This document shows positions 48,307-60,718 of a DNA stretch of 64,000 bases, piece after piece. Below the pieces are notes generated by a model that was not told the DNA's origin, ran no database searches, and was given only the letters and a program-made list of their open reading frames with translations. Every line of letters begins with the position of its first letter. Position 1 is the first letter of the stretch. Where the stretch lies: contig NW_026570256.1 in NCBI RefSeq assembly GCF_019649055.1, positions 682,001 to 746,000 on the forward strand. Direction: 5' to 3'. The position numbers and the translations under genes are program-made. This stretch comes from Paramacrobiotus metropolitanus. Taxonomy: Eukaryota; Tardigrada; Eutardigrada; Parachela; Macrobiotidae.

Positions 48307-49550
48307 AATCGGATTCACGATTGCGAGTGATTTATGGATAATACAATCAACGTGTTTTCGATTTTCAGCAGTCTTGGCTTCTTTATTATTATGATTATTA
48401 TTTACACTAAATCGTGCGTACATACTAAGGTAGCATTTACATATCTCTCTCTACCAAATTTTGTTTTCACTGGATTTACTGTGTGTTGTTTACGTAATTT
48501 CTTTGTGATTTGTTTTTTATTGAATGGAATGTTACACTAGGAACATGCACCAAACTGTGCACCGTAGATTAAAACACAGCGCATTTGCGTGTAAGAGGGT
48601 TAAAAATTGAAGATACAGAGTAGCTACAACAAAAACACAGTAACTTCTGGTCTCCATTTTCGTTCCGGGAAGGCAGTAACCTACTGTAAACGTCGGCTTC
48701 ATGGTTGATCTCTCGCTCGCAAATTTATTTCCTGTACTGTAGAGAAAATAATGTGTTTTGCCGGTGTCAAGAACGATTTTTAACATTGCACCCAAGTACT
48801 GGCATCTAATGTGTCCAGCACAAGATTTCTCGGAAATATCTCAGTTCCTTAGTTAGCTTGCTGTTACCAACAATTCAACGGGTCTCGAAAAAAGGCAAAA
48901 AGTTTTCAAGGCAGTAATATATCGAAGTCAAAACCGACAAATCGTGTACACTTTCAAGTGTACGTAATCGCTTGATAATCATAAAATTGTGCGATGTGGA
49001 GTGCGGCGACATGAAAATGCGATAAAGACTGCTCTGGGAGCTGACAGTTGCATACATAGTTCGCTGGGGATCCGATTCTGTCGCTGTTCCAGAAGGAACA
49101 CTTAACTTTACCTTCCCTTAATCAACAAGAATGACTATTGCGGTTTCGTTGTATTTAGAAAGCAAGATCAGGTAACGATCCATGTGGTCACGACGGCATC
49201 CGGTACGCACATTCGAGCACACTAGCGGATTCCAGCCACGGTTAACGGCACAAGTTTGCATTTTTGCATCACACAGGCTGCCGTTTAGTTTCCCCTGACA
49301 ACAGGCTGAATGCAAAGGCTCTCTGTGACTCTGCGTTATATGAAAACAGATCGTCCAGAACATTCGTTTTGTGGGGAATAAGAGCGACCAGAGCACCATG
49401 GGAATTCGAGACTACGTGAGACGCTAATTGTATCTTTTTATGAATAAATCATTGAACTTTTGCATTTTTACAGTTGTTACCGGAAAGTTATTGGTAGGTA
49501 TTGTACAGCGTTACTTTTCACGAGGTTACTAAACAAAAGCTTCAATAAAG
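48307..49550. other. Intergenic with weak minus-strand frames
   Basis: A Cys-rich minus-strand frame at 49118-49399 has a natural look (C-C-Q-G-K, C-D-A-K, N-V-R-T-G-C), but no splice partner was found. Part of it (about 49302-49350) has a diverged copy at about 49990-50045 (AGGCTGAAT, GACTCTGCGTTA, GAAAAC blocks), so a local duplication has occurred here. Confidence 0.35.
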
Positions 49551-49739
49551 GTCAACCTGACGAGAACGGTCGGATCTCTTTTTCTGGAGGCACAATAACT
49601 GTCGAGTGGAACGGCAACGATTATCAGCCGTCGGCGGCGCTACTTGAGGCCACCGCCGAAGGGCAGCTGAACAACGACATCGCCGCTTTGGATCCACAGC
49701 AAGTGTTCATGCGCAAATGGTGCTTCCCAGAAGCTGCGC
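49551..49739 (+). pseudogene. Decayed exon 2 of the membrane-protein family
   Basis: Aligns codon by codon with exon 2 of the two genes at 1-3.9 kb: Q-P-D-E-N-G at the start, N-x-x-Y-Q-P-S-x-A-L-L, then Q-Q-V-F-M-R-K-W-C-F, 189 bases long. At the exon end the conserved Cys codon is changed to Ala and the GT donor is replaced by TT. No exon 1 or 3 was found beside it. A relic, or a copy spliced differently. Confidence 0.65.
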
Positions 49740-50412
49740 TTCGTCATCGGCTAGCATTCGGCAGTCTGTGTGTGACTTCATGTGAATGAACAACAATGTG
49801 ATTAAAGTGAGTAATATCATGGTGATCCCGTCCTGTTGATGTTTGTGCAGTGTGTGAGCGAGATTCAGTGTATTGTGCACTGTTATCTACGGAAGGAGGC
49901 ATCAGGACAAAACCAATCTCCAAAGTTCCTTCTCTGCTGACTGCGGTAGGTTGGATACTACACGCGGTGCGTGTATTATGTCAATACTCTAGGCTGAATA
50001 CAAACTGCCAAGATCTGTTTGCGACTCTGCGTTACAAGAAAACCGATGGCCCAGGAATTCAGGTTTGTCAATGAATACCAACGTTCGATGGAGAAAATGA
50101 CGGCAAAGAAACCGCTTGACATTACAACGCCTCTCTGCACTGGTGTTCTACCACCAGACAATTGTCGCCAACATCTCAAATCTCCCACGCACAACAAGAC
50201 AGTTTTTTCAAAATATTTCAAATCGGAGATGTCTGAGGTTTTAGCTATGGTATGCGACAGTTTATTATTTGTTTCGCTAACTCAACATTTTCTTGCTTAT
50301 GCAAAAGTTATTAATTAGATTCCGGCGATTTCAGTAGTACTTTTTACGCCCTTTCTGATAAAGTTTGTTCCGGCGGTAAGTTTTTTGAGCTAAAACTGAT
50401 GTTTCGGTAAAG

Positions 50413-50590
50413 GTCACTCTGATGAGAATGATATTCTGTGCGAGCGGCACAATAGCGGTTTTGAATGGATCGGCAGCAGTTTTCAGTCTCAGCAGCGCTA
50501 CTTAACGTCACCGCCGAAGAACTGCTGAACAACGACATCAGCGCATCCGATGCACAGGAGGTGCGCATGCACGAATGGTGTTGCATACTG
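50413..50590 (+). pseudogene. More decayed exon 2 copy of the same family
   Basis: Starts with an acceptor-like AAAG and S-D-E-N-D, then shifts frame, and recovers as A-L-L-N-V-T-A-E-E-L-L-N-N-D-I-S-A-S-D-A with M-H-E-W-C-C in place of M-R-K-W-C-F. The frame shift and loss of the Arg-Lys pair mark it as broken. It lies about 860 bases downstream of the other fragment in the same orientation. Confidence 0.6.
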
Positions 50591-51757
50591 CCGTTATTCG
50601 TAACACTTCAGCGTGAATGGTGTGCTCACTGTAATTGTATATGTGGATACTTAGCTCACTGACTGTTCTTCAACCCAATTTTGCGGGTTGTGGCGCCCAG
50701 AATGCAGTTGCATTTGTACGGTGCCGCATTGATTTTATGTACTGTAGATGGACGGATGCATGTGAGCATCACGATATGCTGCTTTTTCTATGTACTAATA
50801 TGTTTATTATTCAGTTTTCAGAGAGACGACCATCGCTCACTAAAAATTATTACGTTCAAATGAAAAATTTGTCCCAGTTGGCGCGAGAAGGGACCGTACT
50901 TAAAAGCGAGTTAAAACACACTCATGGCATCCCCACGCATTATTTCCAAACTTTTCCGATATATATGTGCATATATTCTAATTCTACCCTAGAGTAGGGT
51001 AGGAGTTAAGTAGAACTATTACGGTGAGTATTACTTCCTACAACATCTTTTATCAAAGCCGGTATTTGCTGTTTGCCACCTGCTGCTTTCAAATATTTAC
51101 TGAACCTGCAGATTGCAGATTGCAGAAGCTGACAATCTCATGAAACTTGTCCGTACAAATATGGCATTAACTGTACTTGCATTACAGTTTCAGATGGGTA
51201 CTGTAAATGACAATTGATCCATCCAGCAAAAAAGGCAGTACATACGGTCTGGCCAAAAGTAAAATGGATTATTTCTGTACCAGTCAGCAGGCGAACATTT
51301 GCATCCCACACGCTAAAACGTTTGAGTACAATACAAGGTTTAGCATGTTGCGAATAACGATTGTACGCCGTATACACAATTACATCAACGATTTCGCATT
51401 AACGTTTAAATTATTGAACGTTCAGCCTCTGATCAAAAACTGCCAATCCCAGAATGGCAGTATTCACTGTACCAGATAACTGTCTCCGGTTTGCTACAAA
51501 TAATCAGTGTAGGATTCTACTGAAACTACCTCGGTTTGTGCGAGGATTGTCAGATCTCGCACAAACTGCTGTCAGATCGGTTCACATCTGCACAAATCGC
51601 TGTTGCAAAATCGGGGCACTTTGTTTGCTCACTCATTAAGATTGCCGGTGCTCATCAAATCTAGCATGCAATGGCACATATGGAGAGTCGGAGGGCTCTG
51701 TTACTGGGCTGTGGTTATAGTATGTATGCATGATCATGAATACCACGTACACAGATA
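50591..51757. other. Intergenic
   Basis: Several frames of 60-120 codons on the plus strand, none with recognisable motifs or a linked exon. No other structure noted. Confidence 0.35.
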
Positions 51758-52262
51758 CAAGCCCATCCAACAATTCTTTGACCGCTGTAAGCGGGAATTT
51801 AAAGAAACGTGGGCTTGAGCCATTTAATGTGCTTCGACACATCACGCCACATGAGTCTGCGTATTCAACGTAAATAAGCAACAAATCTGCCAGAATCTTT
51901 ACAAATCTTATCCAGTGCGATATGAGAAGGTCTTCCACGCAGGTGGCGCTCGAATTGAGTACTGATATTTTGTTCCATATTTTGTTTCATGAATGGTAGT
52001 TCATAAACTGATCTGTTTCTTTTGTAGTTACTGGTAATTTAACTATGATAATTCTAACTGCGATCTGTTTGGTTTTGTTGATTAACCTGATAATTTTAAC
52101 TGTGATGATGCTTTATCGGTGATTAATTGTGATCTAATATATTATTGTTGGTTGAATATTTATAAATATATCTGCCACTACACTACGATGCGTAATTGCA
52201 TTACTGTGCGCGATTTATATGCGCTGCGCTTACAGCGGTCAAAGAATTGTTGGATGGGCTTG
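51758..52262. mobile_element. MITE with 36-base perfect inverted ends, TA target duplication
   Basis: Ends 51758-51793 and 52227-52262 are exact inverted copies starting CAAGCCCATCCAACAATTCT, flanked by TA on both sides (51756-51757 and 52263-52264). The element is 505 bases with no transposase. Mariner-type, but the ends differ from the elements at 1742 and 60719, so it is a separate family. Confidence 0.88.
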
Positions 52263-52619
52263 TACAATCTGAACGCTGTTGGACAACGTGCAGTACACCG
52301 GACACCCCCGGAAAGATGTACATACGGCGCATTACGACGCTGGATGCGGGTAGCGAGGGAATACTGATTTTTCCTTTACACTGCTGAATGCTGGATGGTG
52401 ATACAGAAAATTGAATCGATGTATTGCAACCAGTTGTTTCAGAAGCAAAAGTAGCATAAGGCGTATACATAGAAATTAATAGAACAAATCACTTCTGTGG
52501 CTGTATTGCTGTGCCCTAGTTTTAATAAAAGATGTTTCTATAAAAAGTTTTTAAACTTTCGATTTTACGCGTCGGTGTTTATTTGCATATGTGCAATCGG
52601 AATCTGTTATGATAAGAAA

Positions 52620-53550
52620 ATGGCTAACAGCCAACCTGAAATTCATGGGGACAAGCCAGAGCAACGGAAACACGCAGATCTGTATACGTACAGCGCACAG
52701 GGATTTGAGCACGCGAAGAACTATCACTATGTCATCACCCAGGAAATCTGGAACTGTGCTGTCAAAGCGGTTTACCTCACAACTGTTGTCGCTGTACTCA
52801 GTGCACTCCGCTTCATGGTACTGCTGTTTGCTCTGTACAGTGTGCGTAGCAAGGCCAGTCTGGAGTTCAATCTGGTACGGTTCGTCAAAATTATTGGTAT
52901 TCATAAAACTGCATATTCGTAGTCAAATACTTGGGTTCTGTAAAGTCTGGATGATTAAAAGAAATTTTTACGTAAGATTTTTTTTGCAGATGGGAAAAAA
53001 CGTTTTCGTTTTCCTGGGAGTCAGTTTTTATTTTGCTGTCAGCGCATATCCCATACTGAACGTGATATTCGCTGCGTTAACTCTGGTACGTCTAAAAAAT
53101 TTCCGTCAAACCGCATCTGCGCCCATTACCCTGCGTGTTTTCACTATTTCTCCCTCACGTTCGTCACGGAAGAGCGGATGTGTGTGGGCGAATGCTTTTG
53201 TGCTGGATAGGAGTGTGCCGGTTCTCGTAGTCATTGCTGCGGTAGTTCTGCATATTTGCTATAGTACACTGGACGCTTCGCAGTACACGTTTGTGTTGGA
53301 AGCCCAGAGCAGAATTCTGGTACCGTTTCTGCTAACGGAAGCGGTCAATTTCGTTACGGGATACCTGAACACTGTAAACGGGTGGCGTCAGTACACCCTG
53401 ATTCTCAAGACATGGCATAAAGAAAAGTTCCAATCGCCGGAACCGTACAATCCTCCATCGCGGATCGTAGACATCATTGAGCTCCTTTGGTTGGCTCGCA
53501 TCGCCATTGCGAAATTTGATGAACAAAACCGTAAAAAATGTTGTGGCTAG
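52620..53550 (+). CDS. Four-segment membrane protein, tandem copy 1
   Basis: Function unknown. Exons 52620-52874 and 52990-53550 (donor GTACGG, acceptor TTTTTTTGCAG, phase 0) give 271 residues. Hydrophobic segments lie near residues 47-74, 89-118, 160-180 and 192-212. Residues 1-45 are hydrophilic; the tail is Pro-rich then basic and ends K-K-C-C-G, which could be a lipidation site. Copy 2 shares H-x-x-x-x-I-T-Q-x-I-W, V-R-S-K-A-x-L, N-F-R-Q-T, C-x-S/C-T-L-D and G-x-R-Q. The same intron position and phase prove common descent. No family recognised; a lineage-specific transporter-like or receptor-like protein are both possible. Confidence 0.78.
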
Positions 53551-54313
53551 GAATCAATATGTTTAGATTATCCATTTCTAAACATTTTTTCATTCTATCT
53601 GTATTCAGCTGCAGTATACTTCATGTTACATGTAGGACAGTACACCATGCACTGCGCATGCCCTTTTCTTTGCTTTCATAATTTTGTCTTTACGTTAATA
53701 ATATTCTGCCCTCCTACAGTAGACATTGGTGTATTAACTACATGATAAATGCCCACTATAGATTAAATACCTGGTGCCATGTATTCGGCGGCGATAAGTT
53801 TTATTTTACGAGCTTGCTGACTTACTAAGCAGAACCCAGTAAATTCCCATAACTTGGAATTCCCATATCCCAGTTGCTACGGCACAACTAGCCATTGGAC
53901 AAAGTCAGATAACAGCATTCACAAGTAACATAACAACATCGGGCATCGTATACGTCCGTATACACTACAACTTCCACTACAGGAGAGCGGCAGTGGTTCA
54001 GCACACACGACAGCCAAGCGTATAACAGGGCTGCATGGCGATGTTGAGTGCTGGAAAGTGGGAAATATTGATTTTTCCCATACAGCTGCTGCTACAGAAA
54101 CAATACGTAAACACAAAGTCAACGCATTGCAACCAGTATGTAGGTACAGATAGAAGGATAATACTCTTATAATGTTACAAAAGCATCCTGTACATACTAA
54201 TTTATATAATTCTGGTATTAACCAGTGGAGAAATTTAGTTAAAAAATAGCGCGTTAAATGCTTCTCTGACTTATCGGAGGGTATTCATCAATGTGACGTA
54301 GTATAGCAAGAAA
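53551..54313. other. Spacer between the tandem membrane-protein genes
   Basis: No gene supported. It should hold the 3' UTR of copy 1 and the promoter of copy 2. Confidence 0.45.
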
Positions 54314-57092
54314 ATGGCCAGCGATCATTCCGGAATGTATGCAAACCAGTCAAAAAAGCCATGGAAACAAGCGGGTATGTTTCCATGCAGTGCACGTCAT
54401 TTTGACCACGGGAAGAACGGGCACGATATTATTACTCAAGACATCTGGATTTATGCGGTCAAAGCCGTCTGTTTCACTACTGTCATCGCTGTGCTAAGTG
54501 TGCTCCGCTTCGGGGTTGTGTTGTTCTCGCTAAACATTGTGCGCAGCAAGGCCAACCTTAAATTCTACATGGTAAGATTCAATTAAAGGATTCGTTTGAA
54601 AAATTGTCGTTCTTTAACTATTTGTAGTCATCAGCTGAGAACGCTGATACGGCAAAGATCATGGAAATTAGCGTGTAACTTGTACGTTAAGGAAAGTGAT
54701 TCGTTTAAGATTACGGAAGCTAAGCATTTGCGCACTCCCAAACACGGTTTTGCTTTGCGTTGTGGAATTCGGTAACCAAAATGATTTGCTGTATGATAAA
54801 TTGGCATGAAATCTAGATGTGAAGCAACATTCGCTTAAAATCGCTTTTAGAAGCTCAGGGTGAAATTAAAAGCAAGTACTGTAGTTTAAGCATAAGCGCT
54901 GAAACAACACCACAAACAGTTTAAATGCAAACCGGCGCACCGAAAGTTTCGTTATCCCCTGATGAAACTGAATGTCAGTTAAATATAACGGTACTATATT
55001 GCCCAATTTATGTGCTGCATTTTGTAAGCGTGTGTACGGTCGTCTGCCGAACAGCAGCCTCAAATGTCCGTTTACTGAATGGTTTGCATGTTTTGTAGAA
55101 AACTGCATATGCGCTTCAGTACTATCGTTTTGCTGAATGCCACTTATTACTGCCCTCAGTGCCCTGGGCTGTAATTCCAGGGCTGCCTTATTTTGTAAAG
55201 GGGGCGAGGGAGGGGCTTATTAGTTATTACGGTGGGAGTCATATTGAGTGATCTGTATTTTATGACTACGATAACCGGGTAGTGGGTACAGAATCTCGTA
55301 AAGCACCAGGAAACAGCGTGTGGGAGAGCGAGAAAACAAATGCTACCTTGATTCTACAGAAACAAGAGTGTGGTGTTTTGTACCGAGTAAAATGTTTTAA
55401 CCCGGCAATGCCCGAGGTATCAAGGAATTTTTTGTCGAAGTTGAAATTCATACCATAGAATAACAATAATATAATGAACTTAAACTAATTTTTTCAAAAT
55501 TTTTGCTGCAGTAGTTTACAATTTGAAGGGTAGGTGGAAATTCCACCGCTTGGGCATTCACGACATACAATACGTACGGTGTGGGCAAGGTGGTTGCCGG
55601 TGCGACACCACACAAATTCCTTTGTACACAACATTGTGGCTACTTGACCTACTCGAATCAACCTGGCTGTGGTAGCTGTTTACAATAGTTAGCTTATGCA
55701 ATTTAATTCATCATGAAAAGATTCATGGTTGGATTTATAATCAAAAGAATGTGTCATTTCCGGTCAGCATGCAACAGGGTCATGGTGGGCTGCGCCAGTT
55801 TACATGTGCACAACACTGATCACAGCCAGCCATATTTATGGTTGGCTGCTTCGATCACAACGTCGTTTGATTGTTCTCTTACCTATTGCAGTCGAAGAAA
55901 AAATTGTGATATGATAAGAAAAATGTTTTATTACCATTTATGCTATTATAAAAGCACTCAGATCTCTTTATTTGTTTGATATTTTGATCCGTTAGATGAC
56001 AGTGTCCTGGTTTGGCTACTCTGTTAGTGTGCAACGGCTGAATCATATGAAGTGTGCGGCTCTGGTCACTGTGCCTGTTCAGGCAGCATGCTACTGTCCC
56101 ACGCCAATGCCCAAGCGGTGGAATTTCCACCAGCTGTTTTTGAAAATTCACAGTTTTTTACAGAAGAGCTGCAGACTTTTGTTTGATACTGAAATTTTGA
56201 GATACTCACATGAAGTTATCACTAATTTAATCCCAAATTTTTATCACAAAAGCCGATTTAGATACACTTCGTAGAACTTAACGTTATTTTTTCAGTGTTT
56301 TTTAAGCAATCTACGTTTTTTATGGTGTGTCTGATTAAAAAACTAAAATTCACTGTGAAGAGAGTTATCTTTGTTCTATCTCATGCATACGTAGCCCAGG
56401 TAATGACAATAGTTCTGGCGTTGTAAAAATTGGCGAACTTTACTGGTGGTTTTTCCACCTAGCAGACGTTGCCGGGTTAATGTAAGTATGTAACATACAG
56501 TAGGTTATACCGTATACATATAAGTAAATCTGTAACCATTATTAAATATGGGCTTTTACAGCTCGAGGAAGTCGCCTTAACGCTTTTTGGCATCATTCCG
56601 TACTTCGCTATTAGCATACAGCCTATCCTGAACGCAATTATCGCCACAAGAATTCTGCTACACATCAGGAATTTCCGTCAGACAGTTCTGGGACCCACTA
56701 ACCTGTGCGCCTTCACCGCAGATTTGGAACACCGCAGCGCATTCGTGTGGGCAACTGCTAAAATCCATATGGCAGTGTCAGTTCTTGTGGCTACCATTGC
56801 CATATCCTTGAGTATTTGCTATTGTACATTGGACACTTTCCATTACATGTTCGTGTTGGAAACCCAGAGCAAGATTCTGGTGCCGTTTGTACTGATGGAA
56901 GCGGTCAATTCTGCTACCGGATATCTGTGTGTTATGAATGGACGGCGTCAACACGCCCTTGTTCTGAAAGTATGGTACCGGGGAGCGGTTAAACCGGCTG
57001 AACCATTTGTGTTTCCATCGTCGGACACCATCATAAAGTTGATGTGGCCAGCTAATCCTGCCGTACACAATCGTGACCAAGGACATTCGTGA
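54314..57092 (+). CDS. Four-segment membrane protein, tandem copy 2
   Basis: Function unknown. Exons 54314-54571 and 56562-57092 (donor GTAAGA, acceptor CTTTTACAG, phase 0) give 262 residues, with the same layout as copy 1. The first exon differs in length by one codon. The four hydrophobic segments align, and A-I-S-I-Q-P-I-L-N, N-F-R-Q-T and S-K-I-L-V-P-F match copy 1. The C-terminus ends R-D-Q-G-H-S and lacks the Cys pair of copy 1. The intron has grown to 1990 bases against 115 in copy 1, and holds a foldback relic (54687-54960) and a piggyBac-type element (55397-56480), which account for much of the growth. Confidence 0.78.
54687..54960. mobile_element. Relic of the TTAA foldback family, mostly one arm
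   Basis: Starts TTAAGGAAAGTG and shares GCGCACTCCCAAACAC and AGTTTAAATGCA with the element at 4091, in the same order. The second arm is not clear. Lies in the intron of the second tandem membrane-protein gene. Confidence 0.55.
55397..56480. mobile_element. piggyBac-type non-autonomous element
   Basis: Begins TTAA-CCCGGCAATG and ends with CGTTGCCGGG-TTAA, an inverted end of about 10 bases with TTAA on both sides, the hallmark of piggyBac elements. A second, inner inverted pair GGTGGAAATTCCACCGCTTG (from 55533) and its complement (to 56130) lies inside. No transposase frame. About 1.08 kb, within an intron. Confidence 0.75.
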
Positions 57093-59625
57093 ACAGTGAA
57101 AGCATTGCGCTAAACGTTGCAGTTACTTTTTACTTTATGCTCACTACTCACAAGAAATTATGTCTACTGTATCTCACAGCTGGTTCATTCCGGCGATAAT
57201 GGGCCCTTATCTGATACCTGATCCAGGATTATCACTCAGGCAGTAAAGTCCATCACTTCGGACATCCAATTCGTCACTGCAGCAGTAATGTCACCACTTT
57301 GGCAAATTTGCTGAAGTTTCTGCATTTGATTACGTCTTGGAAACGCTGGTGGCGGTTACTGAAAGATGCTAGATTGACCTGAAATCAGCTTTTCCGTTTA
57401 GATTCGTCATGTCTATGAGTAGGGTCAAGGGGCTGCCTTTCGGATGTGGAGCACGTCAAAAACGCCTAGGGAAAACTTTTGACGGAGGTGACATTTTTGC
57501 CTGTCACATTTTTACCATTCAACTACGGTACTACATTGCCTAATGTTTACCCATAAGCACTTCGTTGTTCCATATCAATTTCAATAACCTACTGTACTAT
57601 TTTTAATTCGTATATTCCCATGGTAAAAATGTGCTGCTGTTCAGGAGACTGAAAGTTAGTTTTTCTTGAGTTCGTGAGTCCCGATAATGTACGAATATAT
57701 TATGTAATCGCATAATACTGTAAGTGAGTTATAATAAAAGAACTGTCGCTGAACTGAATGACTCGTCGAAATGTACACCGGCTTAGGACGTACGTAAGTA
57801 ACTGGGGGATTTTATGTACCTATGCCTTTTACTGTAGTTTGAAGAACACTGACGCATTTGCTATGCTGACTATTAATGGTTGAGTTACAATTGTTTTCTG
57901 TAGTTCATCCTTTCGCCCATTTTAATTAGGCAATCACCCTAATGTATTATTGCAAACGACTTAAATACCTGGTCGAATCCGACTGGAGGTGGAAGACATT
58001 AAACTGGATTTATTATTTAGAGGGCGCAAAGATGGCGCAGTATTGTGGTGCTTCTTCATCGCTGTACCTGAAGTGGTGATAACTGTACTGCACAGAAATC
58101 ATCACAATGTCGGTACGGTCCGCAATCCGTATGGACAACAAACTGGCTCGCAACAATGGAAAATGGGAAGCGTCAACCCCTGGCCGTCCGCTACCGTGTC
58201 TACTCAACTGCGATCTTTGTAACTATTTTTATTTATTGTAAAAGGACTACTATTAGAAGGGCAATCGGACAGTTTTATGCTTGTCAACAAGTTTTGTTAG
58301 ACTCACTGAGTCTAACAAAACAAAACTGCAATAACATACTTATGGGGTACTCGTACAGCAATAAGGAAAGTCGAAGAAACAAAAGTCAAAGTACAATCGC
58401 CTATGGAAAAACGAAGCAAAAAAGCAGTAATAATTATTGACGCCCCATTAAGGACTTGCGGGCCAGTACCCTTTGTTACATAAAAACAACCAGAATATGG
58501 AGCACAAGCGTTGCAGTTCCGTGTCCGATCTAATCGACTACCGCGCTTCATTCACTTCTTAATTATCAGCTTGGAATGATTTCACCTGGCAAATCCCAAT
58601 TAGGGTTAGTATCATGGAAGGCCCGTTCTACAGTACCACGAAATAAAATTTTTGCTTACCAAGTTGACGTATGCCATGACCAGATCCGCTTTCTTCAGTT
58701 CAGTGCTGAGAAAATCCTCTTCCTGGCTTCTGGCTTTATCTGTATATTTTGCATGAAGAATCGTAAGTGAACATTATACAATGGCCCATGAAATGACGAA
58801 GATCGAGTGACGCTGAAACCGATACGGTCGCGCAGCTGAAACTGAGAGAACAGGCAGCACCGCGCGATTACCGCTCAGTAAACGGTGACAGCGTAATTTT
58901 TGAGTGTTTTGTCGCATCTCTTCCAGTTAAATACACTAGCCGTTCAACAATCCTTTGAAAAGATAATTCAGTTATGTTTAATCATTATTGACAGGCACCC
59001 TCCTATGGCCTACGCTGTAATCCAACAGTATTAATTGTAAGCTGTAGCTGTAATTTGCACTGAACGCGAAGCGGAGGGTGCTGCAACAGATAGATTTTAC
59101 GAAAGTAAAAGTACACGTGGGCTGGAAACTCTAAGTGTTTAACCATCAAAACTTAAACAAACTGTAACTGATTGATAACAGTCAATGAACTTTGGGAGGT
59201 GAATCTGAAATTTTTGAGCGCGGATAAAGTTCAGTTCGGCGTCGGCTTGCGAACGGTTTTACAGTTTGCGAATAAATTTACCGTACTCACATTATTTCCC
59301 CACTTTCCCATTGGAAATGCGAAACATCTTCCAGCGGACTGTCGCTGGCGCGCTCGTGCAATGATGTGATCAACAAATACGGCTAGTTCAATTTAAAATG
59401 CTGTACTAAATACTAAACAACAATTCTATCGGTCCTTCGACCACAAAAAAATTAGTCGACGTCTCGAACTTGCCACTTCACGACTCCCGTCAGTCAGAAA
59501 TTCCGAGAGCACATGGGCACTGGTCCAGACGGTTCAGCGTCAACCGATTTTCAACCACGTACAGAGTACTTCACTCCGACATTGCAGACAAATATGGACG
59601 CGTACGCTGATTTTGTTTATTTTAC
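57093..59625. other. Intergenic
   Basis: No supported gene. A segment at about 58015-58110 is a diverged copy of 62105-62205 (shared GGCGCAAAGATG-CGCAGTATTG and GTGATAA-TGTACTG). A 29-base palindrome lies at 58293-58321. The 3' exon of the minus-strand gene that ends at 59626 must lie in this stretch; a candidate short terminal exon would begin near 59522. Confidence 0.4.
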
Positions 59626-60393
59626 CTGCATATCCCTTGAGTTGTTCGTGCAGTCCCACAATGGCAAAACGCAGATCTTCGGGCACTGGCACGCTGAGAG
59701 CACCCAGCGAATCAGCTGCCCCCATGGCAGCGCTGGATGCTCCTGCTGCCTTGCTCTTCCACATGGAGATCTGCTGTGTCGCGCCAGTGAATTCTAAAAA
59801 AGATAAAATGTAATATCCAAAGAGCTAGAACGGAGTACTCGCGGCACAGGCAGCATCTGACGATGCTCTGTTTAAGTACTCGCGCTTAACGTGTAAACAA
59901 GGGAACCAGCGGACCCGGGCTATGCACTATGCAGGCTTCATATGAAAATTATCGGCGTACTTACCGTGCTGCGCTCGCTGGCGGATATCAGCAAAGTGAC
60001 GCTCTTGGTCGGCTGCGGTCTGTGTGACGAGCTCCTCCATATCGGGAGGAATTCGCAGCGTTCCAGTGGTGCCAGCATTTATGGCATCTTGAAATGCTTC
60101 AAGGCAGGCGGACATTTCTACCACGAACGATTTAGTCGAAGCAATTTTCACTTTCTTATGGTCCGAGTAGTCTGCAACGTAGTCAGTAAGCAGTGTTGCA
60201 CGAATGAGGATTCAACCAAAACAAATCGAAACGAGGACAGGTCAGACAGTGACTCTATAGGATTGCAAGAATATACTGCTAACGTACCATCGATTGCTTT
60301 TACGCAGTCATAAAGAACGGCAACGTTGGTGGTGAGTTCTTGGAACAGGACAGGCACGCCGCTGCCGGGGGAAAGGCTGCATGACGATGCCAT
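59626..60393 (-). CDS. Unrecognised helical soluble protein (last exon not placed)
   Basis: Function unknown. Exons 60393-60288, 60171-59965 and 59793-59626 join in phase 1 each time, with donors GTACGT, GTAAGT and GTAAAA and acceptors GTTGCAG and TTTTTTAG. The joined frame gives about 159 residues before the next exon. It is Ala/Glu/Gln-rich and probably helical: L-F-Q-E-L-T-T-N-V-A-V-L-Y-D, then D-M-E-E-L-V-T-Q-T-A-A-D-Q-E-R-H, then M-W-K-S-K-A-A-G. There is no signal peptide or membrane segment, so probably cytoplasmic. A possible terminal exon near 59521 would add about eight residues and a stop, which I could not confirm. No family is recognised. Confidence 0.62.
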
Positions 60394-60718
60394 ATTGGAT
60401 GCTTTTTTCCAACGATCCGCACAACGCCAGTTAAGCTGAAGTCAGAATATTCAGTGGCGACAGACTGACAGTGTCCGGTTAAATTATAAATCCAAACAAT
60501 GTCCAGAAAAACTGCAATACTGACACCCGAAAATTCAGTCCAACGCCAAAATGTTCTGCCAACTTTTTAGTGACTTCAGTCGTAACTCTGCAAGAAGTAC
60601 GCAACACGTGGTAACGTGCAGAGTTGTAGACTGTGGGCATGGTACGATTGGTCATGGCGCTGAGACTAGGGTCTGGTTCAGAGCTGAGTTCGTACCCTCG
60701 CTTACGGCGATACCAATA

